The notes: generated by a model not told the origin, from the letters alone. Positions 27,261 through 35,768 are shown, counted from the first letter of the stretch. The stretch: 64,000 nt of DNA from Geobacter sp. DSM 9736 (GCF_900187405.1 NZ_LT896716.1:2422001-2486000); one strand, 5' to 3'. Numbers and translations: made by a program.

Positions 27261-29744
27261 ATGAAGGTATTTGGCTGGAGGCTTTTATTCCTGACAGTCT
27301 TTCTTCTTTCAACGTACAATCTGCATGCAGTCGCAGCCGATTACTCCATAAAGATCGACAGTGGTGCTCACAACAGGTATGGTCTCCACTACCCCGCAAC
27401 CTACAAATTTAAGATACCCAGCGCGGTCCGTGGGCTGATAGCGGAATACAGGTATTCCCTCGATGACCAATGGAACAGGCTGCCTCAAAGAAGTAAAGGC
27501 GACATGTTCAACGGCATCGACGCCGTTCGTTTCGATTACGAGAACGGCTTTGCATACGCAAGTGTAAGGTTCAGCAGTAGGTCCGACGTAATCTACCTGC
27601 GCATCCTCGATGGAAACGGCCTTCCCGTAAATTACACCTTCGACTCGATCCCTCTTTTCTATGACGACCGGAGAGCAGCCGTAACCATTACGCTCGACGA
27701 TTACGCAGACTGGACTCACGGGGACTTCGCGACAGCTCTCCAGTACCTCGAAGGTTACGGATTGCATTTCACTCTAGGGGTGATGTCGGGGCAGGTTTAC
27801 TCATGGAGGCAGTTGCAAGATCTTGTAGACAGGCACGGGGCGTACCTCGAAGTAGCTTCCCACAGCAGCCACCATCCCCGGAATGCAGGAGGGTACGCCG
27901 CCAACGGGTATGAAGCGGAAGTAATCGGAAGCAGAGATGAAATCCGAAACGGATTATCATTTAACGGACACCCATACATTCCGCTGTACATCGAACCATA
28001 CGGCTATTCCGATTCAACTCTCGAATCGTACGTCTCCTCGGGGGGTTATCTCGTTTCAAGGGGGGTCTTCAGCGGAACGGCTTTTTCTGCTTGGAATCCC
28101 GAGGAAGGACGCTACGACAGAGCTCCCCTTACCTATCATGATTATGGCAGGGCTAACGACGCACAGTTCGTGCTGGAAGCCAACGCTCATTTTGATCAAG
28201 CCGTGTCCCAAGGGGGCATTTACCACCTGATGGACCACCCCTGGCAGGGGATGTGGCAGGCAGGAACGCCGTTTCTGCAGCATCTCGACTACATCCACGG
28301 CAGAAGTGACATCTGGTACGTTCCTTTCGGTCGCCTGTATCAGTACCACTTTCTTCAGGAGAGGCGCGGGGGTCTCACCATATCACCTGCCGACACGAAT
28401 GAAGACCCCTCCGGGCACAGCCATTTCACAATAAATACCGACAGTATCGGTAACGGAAGCATCACCTGCACACCAGGTACAACGGTCGATCCCGGTACGG
28501 CAGCGTCATGTTGGGTAGCGGCGGATTATGGGCACCACATCACCGACGTTACCGTCGACGGCACTTCCCAGCCTGTCGCCAGCCGGAGCACCTTCAGCTA
28601 CTCCTTCGACCCCGTCATGCGCAATCATGGCATTTCCGCCAGCTTCTCCCCCAACAGCTACAGCATAACCTTCGTCTCTGGAGGCAACGGATCGGTTACC
28701 GGAGCCGCATCACAGCTGATCGGGCACGGCGCTTCAACTACAGCCGTCACGGCCGTGCCTGCAGAAGGATTCCGGTTCGTCAACTGGACTGCTCCCGATG
28801 GCTTCATAAGCACGGACAATCCGCTCGTCCTTACCAATGTCGCCGCTCGGCGGACCGTTACAGCCAATTTCGATGCGAGCTCTTATTTCGTGGAATTCTT
28901 GAGCAGCGGTAACGGTACTGTTTCGGGCAACACCGGACAGACAGTGACCCGTGGGGGAGCGACGACGGCAGTTACCGCCATTCCCGCACAGGGATATCAC
29001 TTCGAGGCCTGGACCTCGGCAGACGGGTTGGTGGAGAAGTCGAATCCACTGGTACTCTCCTTCGTCACAGGTAATCGGACCCTGACAGCCCTCTTCGCTC
29101 CCGACACCCATACCGTAACGACTGAAAGCCGGGGCGGCGGCAGAATAGAGCCGACCGGACCCGTGACGATTCGACATGATTCCTCGACCAGCTTTACCGT
29201 AACCCCAGCCGACAGTTTCCGGATCGCCTCCGTAACAGGCTGCGGCGGTTCCTTGTCGGGCAACACCTATACAACCGGGCCCATAACATCCGACTGCTCG
29301 GTCTCAGCCACGTTCGCTGAAATTACCCACACGCTCACAGGAACGGTCGAAGCGGGAAAAGGCACCATCGCTTGCGCCACTCCGGTAACCTCCGGCCAAA
29401 GCTCATCGTGCACCGTCACACCTGCACCCGGATTCATGCTGGTGCGACTCACCGACAACGGTATGGACAGAACGAGCGAGGTTCAGGACAACATCTATCT
29501 GCTCCCGTCCGTTACCTCCGCTCATGCCATAGCAGCAGAATTCGCAGGAGACGCTTACACCTTGGCGGACGCGGTAACGGCACAGCAGCAGATTCTTGGA
29601 AGGCGCAAGGTTGCCGAAAAGGAGCTGTTGCGGCTCGATGTCGCGCCACTCGGCCCGGACGGGGCACCACGGCCTGACGGCACAGTCGATGTGGCTGACG
29701 TCGTGATCATGTTGAGGAGGCTGGTGGGAATCATTACCTGGTAG
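27261..29744 (+). CDS. secreted polysaccharide-deacetylase-like protein with InlB-type repeats and dockerin-like C-terminus
   Basis: About 827 residues. A signal peptide (MKVFGWRLLFLTVFLLS, then HAVAA) precedes a NodB-like deacetylase region (about 130-380) with TLDDYADW and VASHSSHHPRN, which supply the expected Asp-Asp and His-xxx-His metal motifs. From about residue 385 there are several beta-repeats of the divergent InlB/bacterial-repeat type (FVNWTAPDGFISTDNPLVL, AWTSADGLVEKSNPLVLSF). The last 60 residues (LADAVTAQQQILG, then DGTVDVADVVIMLRRLVG) look like a dockerin-type calcium-binding domain. Start ATG 27261 follows a GGGGGG ribosome binding site. It probably acts on an extracellular or envelope glycan. 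It interrupts the ole genes and its codon pattern seems less GC-biased than theirs, hinting at separate ancestry. Confidence 0.8.
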   Translation: MKVFGWRLLFLTVFLLSTYNLHAVAADYSIKIDSGAHNRYGLHYPATYKFKIPSAVRGLIAEYRYSLDDQWNRLPQRSKGDMFNGIDAVRFDYENGFAYASVRFSSRSDVIYLRILDGNGLPVNYTFDSIPLFYDDRRAAVTITLDDYADWTHGDFATALQYLEGYGLHFTLGVMSGQVYSWRQLQDLVDRHGAYLEVASHSSHHPRNAGGYAANGYEAEVIGSRDEIRNGLSFNGHPYIPLYIEPYGYSDSTLESYVSSGGYLVSRGVFSGTAFSAWNPEEGRYDRAPLTYHDYGRANDAQFVLEANAHFDQAVSQGGIYHLMDHPWQGMWQAGTPFLQHLDYIHGRSDIWYVPFGRLYQYHFLQERRGGLTISPADTNEDPSGHSHFTINTDSIGNGSITCTPGTTVDPGTAASCWVAADYGHHITDVTVDGTSQPVASRSTFSYSFDPVMRNHGISASFSPNSYSITFVSGGNGSVTGAASQLIGHGASTTAVTAVPAEGFRFVNWTAPDGFISTDNPLVLTNVAARRTVTANFDASSYFVEFLSSGNGTVSGNTGQTVTRGGATTAVTAIPAQGYHFEAWTSADGLVEKSNPLVLSFVTGNRTLTALFAPDTHTVTTESRGGGRIEPTGPVTIRHDSSTSFTVTPADSFRIASVTGCGGSLSGNTYTTGPITSDCSVSATFAEITHTLTGTVEAGKGTIACATPVTSGQSSSCTVTPAPGFMLVRLTDNGMDRTSEVQDNIYLLPSVTSAHAIAAEFAGDAYTLADAVTAQQQILGRRKVAEKELLRLDVAPLGPDGAPRPDGTVDVADVVIMLRRLVGIITW

Positions 29745-29895
29745 CACGTGTCACTCATGCCGGCGGAGTTACTCTGACACTTGAGCATTCCGTCACGCCC
29801 CGATGCGGCTGTGCGGGGAACGGGCGAACAGGCGTGCCACCCCGACAATGTTTCTGTAGCGGCGGGAACGGATTCCGTGGTATGAAGAAGCTCCC

Positions 29896-31560
29896 ATGTC
29901 CGAACCAGCCTTCGTCAACATAGCCTCCCATCTCCCCGACATGGCCCGCCGCCATCCCCATAACCTTGCCGTGATCTTCCCCCACGGGAGGGACGACCAC
30001 GGGCGGGTGAGCTATACCCACTTCACCTTCAGCCAGCTCCATCGGGAAAGCGACCGGATCGCCCGGGGGCTCGAAACCATCGGTATCGGGCGAGGCATCC
30101 GCACCGCCCTCATGGTTACCCCCAGCCTGGAATTCTTCGCTCTCACCTTCGCACTCTTCAAGACAGGAGCCGTTCCGGTGCTTATCGATCCGGGAATAGG
30201 CGTCGGGAATGTCAAAAGCTGCCTCGCCGAGGCATCCCCTGAAGCCTTCATCGGCATTCCCAAGGCGCACGCGGCCAGAATCCTGTTCGGATGGGGGAAG
30301 CACTCGATCCGCATCAGACTGACCGTGGGGAAGAAATACTGCTGGGGAGGAACCACCCTCGACAGTATCCGCGAGGATGCCGGAGAGGAAGGCTATGAGA
30401 TGGCCCCCACGGGCAGTGGCGAGACTGCGGCCATTCTTTTCACCAGCGGCAGCACCGGCACCCCAAAGGGGGCGGTTTACAGCCACGGCAACTTCGCAGC
30501 ACAGGTCGAGATGCTCCGCACCCTCTACCGGATCCAGCCGGGAGAGATCGACCTCCCCACCTTCCCCCTCTTTGCCCTCTTCGCCCCGGCGCTCGGCATG
30601 ACATCAGTGATTCCGGACATGGATTTCACAAAGCCTGCCGATGTGGACCCGCGCAAGATCATCGAAGCCATCGGGAATTTCGGCGTCACCTCCATGTTCG
30701 GTTCTCCCGCGCTGATAAACAGGGTCGGGCGGTACGGGGAAGAGCACCGGATAAAGCTGCCATCACTGAAGAGGGTAATTTCCGCGGGGGCGCCGGTTCC
30801 CGCCAGGGTGCTGGAGCGCTTCTCGGCCATGCTCTCCGCGGAGGCCGAGATCTTCACCCCTTACGGCGCCACTGAAGCCTTGCCGGTCTGCTCCATAGGC
30901 AGCCATGAAATCATCGGAGAGACCCGGCGCATAACCGACTCGGGAGGGGGGATCTGCGTCGGCCTTCCCGTCCCGGGGATCAGGCTGGAAGTGATCCGTA
31001 TTTCGGACGAACCCATTCCGGTATGGGACGACTCCCTGCGGGTGCCGAGAGGAACCGTCGGCGAACTTGCAGTACAGGGACCCCAGGTAACCGCCTCCTA
31101 CCTCAACCGCCCCGACGCCACGGCGATGGCTAAAATCGCCGACCCGGATACCGGAGGTTTCTTCCACCGGATGGGAGATGTGGGGGGGATCGACGAAAAC
31201 GGCCGTGTCTGGTTTTGCGGAAGAAAGTCGCACCGGGTCGTGACTCCTGCCGAAACCATGTTCACCATTTCGTGCGAAGGTGTGTTCAATGCCCATCCCC
31301 GGGTATTCCGCACGGCGCTTGTGGGGGTGGGTGAACCAAAAATGCAGCAGCCCGTGCTCTGCGTTGAACTGGAAAAGGAGGTGCGCGAGGCGGATCATGA
31401 ACTCATCAGAGAAGAATTGCTGAACATCGCCCGCTCCCACCTCCATACCGCCACTATCGAAACGATACTCTTCCATCCGGCATTCCCGGTGGACATACGC
31501 CATAACGCCAAGATCTTCAGGGAGCGCCTTTCTCTGTGGGCTGCGGAGCAATTGAGATGA
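29896..31560 (+). CDS. oleC: OleC, AMP-forming beta-lactone synthetase
   Basis: A 554-residue ANL-superfamily adenylating enzyme with the phosphate loop TSGSTGTPKG (residues 183-192) and further core motifs TPYGATEALP and MGDVGGIDENGRVWFCGRKSH. OleC converts the 2-alkyl-3-hydroxy acid produced by OleD into a beta-lactone using ATP. Acyl-CoA ligase is the alternative generic reading; the ATGA overlap with oleD and the locus support OleC. A 150-base gap without recognisable features separates it from the deacetylase gene. Confidence 0.9.
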   Translation: MSEPAFVNIASHLPDMARRHPHNLAVIFPHGRDDHGRVSYTHFTFSQLHRESDRIARGLETIGIGRGIRTALMVTPSLEFFALTFALFKTGAVPVLIDPGIGVGNVKSCLAEASPEAFIGIPKAHAARILFGWGKHSIRIRLTVGKKYCWGGTTLDSIREDAGEEGYEMAPTGSGETAAILFTSGSTGTPKGAVYSHGNFAAQVEMLRTLYRIQPGEIDLPTFPLFALFAPALGMTSVIPDMDFTKPADVDPRKIIEAIGNFGVTSMFGSPALINRVGRYGEEHRIKLPSLKRVISAGAPVPARVLERFSAMLSAEAEIFTPYGATEALPVCSIGSHEIIGETRRITDSGGGICVGLPVPGIRLEVIRISDEPIPVWDDSLRVPRGTVGELAVQGPQVTASYLNRPDATAMAKIADPDTGGFFHRMGDVGGIDENGRVWFCGRKSHRVVTPAETMFTISCEGVFNAHPRVFRTALVGVGEPKMQQPVLCVELEKEVREADHELIREELLNIARSHLHTATIETILFHPAFPVDIRHNAKIFRERLSLWAAEQLR

Positions 31561-32555
31561 GGGCTCTCGTTACAGGGGGGGGCGGGTTCCTCGGAAAATC
31601 GTTGGTTTGCCTTCTCCTGGAGCGGGGGTGGCAGGTCAGGAGTTTTTCCCGTAATGCGTACGAATCGCTCCGGGCGCTCGGCGTGGAGCAGGCGACGGGA
31701 GATCTTGCAGACGCCTCTGCGGTGGAGCGTGCCGCCGAAGGGTGCGATCTCGTATTTCATGTCGCGGCGAAGGCGGGAGTCTGGGGAGCCTATGAGGAAT
31801 ATTACGCCGCAAACGTGACCGGCACCGAGAATGTCCTTGCCGCCTGCCGTCGCCACGGCATCCGGCGTCTTGTCCATACCAGTTCGCCCAGCATAGTTTT
31901 CGACGGGACCGACATGGAAGGGGTTGACGAGCGGGTCCCCTACCCTCGGCATTACGAAGCGGCATATCCGGAAACGAAAGCGATGGCCGAGCGGCTGGTG
32001 CTGGGCGCCAACTCGGCGGAGCTGGCAACGGTAGCCCTGCGCCCGCACCTGATATGGGGACCCGAGGACAACCATATCGTCCCACGGATACTGGCTCGCG
32101 GCCGAGCCGGAAAACTCCGCCGGATCGGCACACGTCCGTGCCTCGTGGACTCGGTCTACATCGACAATGCAGCTGCTGCGCACGTGCAGGCCGCAGAACG
32201 CCTGGCGCCAGGTTCCGCAGTTGCAGGAAAAGCCTACTTCATCACCAATGGCGAACCCATCCCGCTCTGGGATCTGGTAAACAAGATCCTGGCGGCCGAC
32301 AACCTTCCCCCCGTAACCCGTACCATTCCTCCCGCAGCGGCCTACGCTGCAGGCTTCCTGATCGAAAACGTTTTCCGTCTGCTGCGACTGCCGGGTGAGC
32401 CCCCAATGACGCGTTTTGTAGCGCGTGAACTCTCCACCGCCCACTGGTTCGACATCTCGGCAGCCCGCCACGACTTCGGATATCATCCCGCCGTCACCAT
32501 AGAAGAAGGTATCCGCCGTCTCGCTGCCTGGCTCGCCGGGACCGGAGCCCGTTGA
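31557..32555 (+). CDS. oleD: OleD, NAD(P)H-dependent 2-alkyl-3-ketoacid reductase
   Basis: A 332-residue extended short-chain dehydrogenase of 3-beta-hydroxysteroid dehydrogenase type: glycine-rich nucleotide loop TGGGGFLG at residues 6-13 and catalytic Y137-xxx-K141 (YPETK). OleD reduces the OleA product to the 2-alkyl-3-hydroxy acid. The start ATG overlaps the oleC stop (ATGA). Functional order of the pathway is A, D, C, B; gene order here is A, B, (deacetylase), C, D. Confidence 0.92.
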   Translation: MRALVTGGGGFLGKSLVCLLLERGWQVRSFSRNAYESLRALGVEQATGDLADASAVERAAEGCDLVFHVAAKAGVWGAYEEYYAANVTGTENVLAACRRHGIRRLVHTSSPSIVFDGTDMEGVDERVPYPRHYEAAYPETKAMAERLVLGANSAELATVALRPHLIWGPEDNHIVPRILARGRAGKLRRIGTRPCLVDSVYIDNAAAAHVQAAERLAPGSAVAGKAYFITNGEPIPLWDLVNKILAADNLPPVTRTIPPAAAYAAGFLIENVFRLLRLPGEPPMTRFVARELSTAHWFDISAARHDFGYHPAVTIEEGIRRLAAWLAGTGAR

Positions 32556-32603
32556 ACAGCAACCCGCCCCTTTTCAGGTATACTAATGATAAAGGGGGTT
32601 GTC

Positions 32604-32957
32604 ATGAAAGCGAAACGCCCTTTCGTTCCTCCCGAGCGCCGGGAAACCGTGCGGCACAGGCTTGTCGACCTGCTCTCGGATGGGAGTGCCGACGCGCGGG
32701 AGCTCTCCGCAGCCGCTGGAATTCCGGAACGGGAAGTTTACGATCACCTGGAGCAGATACGCCATAATCGCCATGAATACACGCTTGTGGTCACCCCGGC
32801 GGCCTGCCGGGGTTGCGGCTTCGTTTTCGGGAAGAGGGAGCGGGTCACGAAGCCGGGGAAGTGTCCTGTCTGTCGGGGCGAACATATCATCCCCCCGAAA
32901 TTCGCAATCGAGCCGACACCTCACCATCGACCGAGGAAGGATCATCATGAAGGCTGA
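32604..32957 (+). CDS. small HTH protein with C-terminal zinc ribbon (predicted regulator)
   Basis: A 117-residue protein. Residues about 15-60 form a winged-helix-like region (RHRLVDLLSDGSADARELSAAAGIPEREVYDHLEQI). Residues about 70-95 carry CRGCGF and CPVCRG, a four-cysteine zinc ribbon. This matches predicted regulators of the COG3357 type. Start ATG 32604 has AAGGGGG upstream; ATG 32586 is in frame but lacks such a site. It lies 48 bases after oleD in the same direction, so it could be the tail of the ole operon and a regulator of it, though this is only inferred from position. Confidence 0.7.
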   Translation: MKAKRPFVPPERRETVRHRLVDLLSDGSADARELSAAAGIPEREVYDHLEQIRHNRHEYTLVVTPAACRGCGFVFGKRERVTKPGKCPVCRGEHIIPPKFAIEPTPHHRPRKDHHEG

Positions 32958-33708
32958 GCACAAGAACCGGTCCCGAATAATCGCCCTCGCCTGGGCTGCT
33001 CTCTGCTACATCACATGTTTCCCTCTAACCGCAGAGAGCCAGACGGTCCCGGAAAAACTGGTGTACAAACTATCGTGGTCCGGCGTGAACGTCGGCACCG
33101 CGACCCAGGAGATAACCGAAAGCAGTGATGTCCGTCGCATCGTCTCGACCGCCCGCTCCAACGACTGGCTCTCCTCCTTTTTCCCGGTGGAGGACCTGAT
33201 CGAAAGCGTCCTGATGAAAAATGGAGCGCCCTTTCCGGGGTTAACGAAGCAGTACAGGATGAAGATGCGGGAAGGCAAGCGCACCCGAGACCGGGAGATA
33301 ATCTTCGACCAGGAAAAGAACATCGCACACTTCATCGATCATGTTTCGGGCGAGAAGGCACAGGTGCCAATCACCTCCAACACGTTCGACACCTATGCCA
33401 GCTTCTATTACATACGCCACCTCCCATTAGAGGTGGGCAAATCCGTGAATGTCACCGTTCTTTACGGGAAGGAGACGGGCAATGTCGAAGTAAAGGTGGT
33501 CAAGAAGGAAAAGCTGAAAACCATCTTCGGGAAGATAGACACCATCGTCATCAGGCCCCTCGTGAAGCCCAAAGGCGTCTTCGAGGGGAAAGGGTCGGTT
33601 CAGATCTGGCTGACCGACGACGCGCGGCGGATACCGGTCAAGGCGCAGACAAAAGTGACGGTCGGAAGCGTGACCGCCACGCTCACCGATGTCAAGCTCG
33701 CTCCGTGA
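32947..33708 (+). CDS. DUF3108 domain protein, exported
   Basis: A 253-residue protein with an N-terminal export signal (RIIALAWAALCYITCFPL, ending near AES). The mature part matches DUF3108: KLVYKLSWSGVNVGTATQEI near the start, FDTYASFYYIRHLPLE in the middle and GSVQIWLTDDARRIPVKAQ near the end. These are probably periplasmic beta-rich proteins of unknown function, some of them linked to envelope lipids. The ATG overlaps the end of the preceding regulator gene by 11 bases, so the two are co-translated. Confidence 0.78.
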   Translation: MKAEHKNRSRIIALAWAALCYITCFPLTAESQTVPEKLVYKLSWSGVNVGTATQEITESSDVRRIVSTARSNDWLSSFFPVEDLIESVLMKNGAPFPGLTKQYRMKMREGKRTRDREIIFDQEKNIAHFIDHVSGEKAQVPITSNTFDTYASFYYIRHLPLEVGKSVNVTVLYGKETGNVEVKVVKKEKLKTIFGKIDTIVIRPLVKPKGVFEGKGSVQIWLTDDARRIPVKAQTKVTVGSVTATLTDVKLAP

Positions 33709-33781
33709 CCCCCTGTTTGCAGTGCTGCAGGTGTGCGGTAAACTGAAATGCATGAGCAAGCTTCCACAACGGGAGGAACCC

Positions 33782-34174
33782 ATGCCTGAACTCGATGCAG
33801 ACCGCCAAGCCCGCCTGAAGGAAATGCTGATGGAGCAGAAGCGCCGCATGTGGAACGAACTGAGGGAGGACATCTTCAGGAATACCGCCGAGCCGCTCAA
33901 TGCCCAGTTCGAGATTCCCCAGGACCCGGGGGAGCAGAGCATGCTCGACTTTCTGGAAGACCTGCAGCTTTCGGTAGTGGACATCCGCAGACAGCAGCTC
34001 ACGCAGCTTGACGAGGCGGTATCGAAACTCGAAAGGGGCACCTACGGCATCTGCGAAGAGTGCGGCGAGGAAATCAACGAAGAGCGTCTGAAGATCATGC
34101 CCTTCGCCAACAGATGCAGGGAATGCCAGGAAGAAAAGGAAGGCGTGGCATACCCCCCCGAATCCAGGATCTGA
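33782..34174 (+). CDS. DksA/TraR-family zinc finger protein
   Basis: A 130-residue protein: helical coiled-coil region (about 5-85) followed by a C4 zinc finger CEECGEEI ... CRECQEE near residues 94-120. DksA-type proteins bind the secondary channel of RNA polymerase and modulate initiation, often with ppGpp. The acidic tip residues of classical DksA are not evident, so it may be a DksA-like paralogue. Start ATG 33782 is preceded by GGGAGGA at good spacing; an ATG at 33752 is in frame but less well placed. A GC-rich hairpin (34184-34218) follows without a T-tract. Confidence 0.85.
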   Translation: MPELDADRQARLKEMLMEQKRRMWNELREDIFRNTAEPLNAQFEIPQDPGEQSMLDFLEDLQLSVVDIRRQQLTQLDEAVSKLERGTYGICEECGEEINEERLKIMPFANRCRECQEEKEGVAYPPESRI

Positions 34175-34295
34175 CAATACTCCGGGCGGAGGCGTGGGCT
34201 TTGGCCCCTCAGCCGCCCGTTGCTCCCGCAAAACCAACCACCCTGTTTTGCCATCATATCTGTTCTATTATCCAACCTGAAAAATCGATGATTCT

Positions 34296-34337
34296 TTGAC
34301 CCAGGTCATCCCCGCCCCTTATGTTCCGGAGTATGCT
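34296..34337 (+). promoter_or_regulatory. Crp/Fnr/HcpR-like operator and promoter of the redox-stress operon
   Basis: An inverted repeat TTGACC-CA-GGTCAT at 34296-34309 resembles the site described for HcpR, a Crp/Fnr-family regulator of nitrosative-stress genes. A TATGCT hexamer at 34332-34337 would put the transcription start near 34344. The palindrome centre would then be at -41.5, the typical position for activation by this family. The site also contains TTGACC, which could serve as a -35 with TTATGT 17 bases on. By-eye prediction. Confidence 0.5.
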
Positions 34338-34370
34338 CCTCATAACGAACAGGAACGAGGAGCGACAGCC

Positions 34371-34595
34371 ATGAAATTCGAAAACAATATCGGAGAAGAA
34401 GCCATTCAGGACGTTCTGGCACGCTACCCCGCAATCGGGGAAATCCTGGCCCGCTACGGCATAGGCTGTGTCACCTGCAAGGTGGGGATATGCCTGCTGA
34501 AGGATGTAGTTTCGATCCACGGGCTGTCACAGGAAGATGAAGAACAGGTTGAAGCGGAGATAAGCGCGGCGCTGCAGGCGACGGCACACCGATAA
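34371..34595 (+). CDS. DUF1858-type small cysteine protein
   Basis: A 74-residue protein with the DUF1858 pattern: a helical start with VLARYPAIGEILARYGIGC, the cysteine segment GCVTCKVGICLLKDVV and a C-terminal acidic helix. DUF1858 domains are often near or fused to hybrid-cluster and other redox proteins. GAGGAG lies upstream. First gene of a three-gene set with a cysteine-rich protein and a hemerythrin-like protein, under an HcpR-like site; a role in nitrosative or oxidative stress is inferred. Confidence 0.7.
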   Translation: MKFENNIGEEAIQDVLARYPAIGEILARYGIGCVTCKVGICLLKDVVSIHGLSQEDEEQVEAEISAALQATAHR

Positions 34596-34613
34596 GAAAG
34601 AGAGGAGATAACC

Positions 34614-35069
34614 ATGAGTAATCTAGGATGCGGCTGCCCCGGCAGCATGGCGAGAGTCATCGAAAGGGAAGAAAAAGAGACGGGAACCCCGGCGAATGCG
34701 CCTTCGCAGCTCAGGCAGTGGCCGGTTCAGCTTCACCTCGTGCCGCCGTCGGCACCATATTTCCAGAACGCGGAGATACTGATCTCGGCCGACTGTGTGG
34801 CATTCGCGCTGGGGAGCTTCCACCAGGATCTGCTCCGGGGCAAGGCCCTTGCAATTGCCTGCCCCAAGCTGGACGAAACTGATGCGTATGTAGAAAAAAT
34901 GGCTCTTATCTTCCGGACGAACGAGGTGAAGAGCATCACCGTCGCGATCATGGAGGTACCGTGCTGCCGCGGTCTAGACATCATGGTACGCAAGGCGCTG
35001 GATCTTTCAGGAAAAGAAATTCCACTTGAAACTGTGATCGTGGGGGTAAACGGGGAAAGGAGGAACTGA
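34614..35069 (+). CDS. cysteine-rich conserved protein, possible Fe-S protein
   Basis: A 151-residue soluble protein. The N-terminus has GCGCPGS. The middle contains LRQWPVQLHLVPPSAPYFQ and ISADCVAFALGSFHQD, and later come ACPKLD and EVPCCRG. Its central part resembles proteins in Geobacter-type anaerobes annotated as ferredoxin-like. It lacks the CxxCxxC ferredoxin motif, so cluster binding through the scattered cysteines is only possible, not shown. The gene has a strong GAGAGGAGA ribosome binding site and lies 18 bases after the DUF1858 gene and one base before the hemerythrin gene. Confidence 0.65.
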   Translation: MSNLGCGCPGSMARVIEREEKETGTPANAPSQLRQWPVQLHLVPPSAPYFQNAEILISADCVAFALGSFHQDLLRGKALAIACPKLDETDAYVEKMALIFRTNEVKSITVAIMEVPCCRGLDIMVRKALDLSGKEIPLETVIVGVNGERRN

Positions 35070-35070
35070 C

Positions 35071-35640
35071 ATGCAGAACATTACGGAAGCTCTGGTAGCC
35101 GAACACCGGCTGATCCTGAGGATGCTCGATCTGATTGCGCGCAACGCTCCTCTGACATCGGAAGGAAGATACCGGAATTATCGGTTCTACCTGGATGCGG
35201 TTGACTTCATCAGGAACTACGCCGACCGCTATCACCATGCCAAGGAAGAGGACGTACTCTTCGAAGCGCTTGTTGAAAACGGCATGCCCCGACACAACAG
35301 CCCCGTAGCCGCGATGCTACTGGAGCACGATCATGGCCGGGCGCTTGTACGGGAACTGGAAACCGCAGCCGCCGATGCTCTCGCAGGAAGAAACGACAGG
35401 GATGCCGAGATCGCCCGTCTCGCCCTTGAGTACCGGGAATTGCTCCTGGAGCATATCGCAAAGGAAGATGATATTCTGTATCCTCTTGCTGAACGTCTGA
35501 TCTCCGGACATCTAAGGGAGAAGGTGACTTCCGGCTACGCCCGTGCGGAAGCCGGAATGCCCGACGACCTTACCGAACGCTATACAGGAATCGTCACCGG
35601 ATACGAACGGGAAGCAGCGACACCGGCAGCAGCAGCCTGA
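35071..35640 (+). CDS. hemerythrin-like (HHE) domain protein
   Basis: A 189-residue four-helix HHE cation-binding protein. Metal-ligand candidates are the histidines and acids in EHRLILRMLDL, YHHAKEEDVLFE, LEHDHGRALV and EHIAKEDDILYP. Such di-iron proteins bind or reduce oxygen or nitric oxide, or repair iron-sulfur centres (the RIC/YtfE branch). Last gene of the operon that starts at 34371; GGAGG precedes the ATG. The hairpin at 35654-35688 follows its stop codon. Confidence 0.85.
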   Translation: MQNITEALVAEHRLILRMLDLIARNAPLTSEGRYRNYRFYLDAVDFIRNYADRYHHAKEEDVLFEALVENGMPRHNSPVAAMLLEHDHGRALVRELETAAADALAGRNDRDAEIARLALEYRELLLEHIAKEDDILYPLAERLISGHLREKVTSGYARAEAGMPDDLTERYTGIVTGYEREAATPAAAA

Positions 35641-35653
35641 CCATCGCCCCATC

Positions 35654-35688
35654 GGGCCGGCAGCAGTCATTTTTAATGCTGCCGGCCC
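35654..35688 (+). terminator. hairpin after the hemerythrin operon
   Basis: A perfect 12-base stem (GGGCCGGCAGCA, 35654-35665; TGCTGCCGGCCC, 35677-35688) with an 11-base T-rich loop. There is no clear T-tract after it, so termination may be weak or Rho-assisted. Confidence 0.5.
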
Positions 35689-35733
35689 TGCTCCGATGTT
35701 CCCACCGTCTTGAAAAATCAGCTAAAAAATTTA

Positions 35734-35762
35734 TTGCGCTCGACATCGAATTAGGCTAGCTT
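35734..35762 (+). promoter_or_regulatory. predicted promoter of the structured leader
   Basis: TTGCGC (35734-35739), a 17-base spacer and TAGCTT (35757-35762), embedded in an AT-rich upstream stretch. It would start transcription near 35769, giving a leader of about 205 bases before the small gene at 35975. Confidence 0.4.
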
Positions 35763-35768
35763 AATCGC

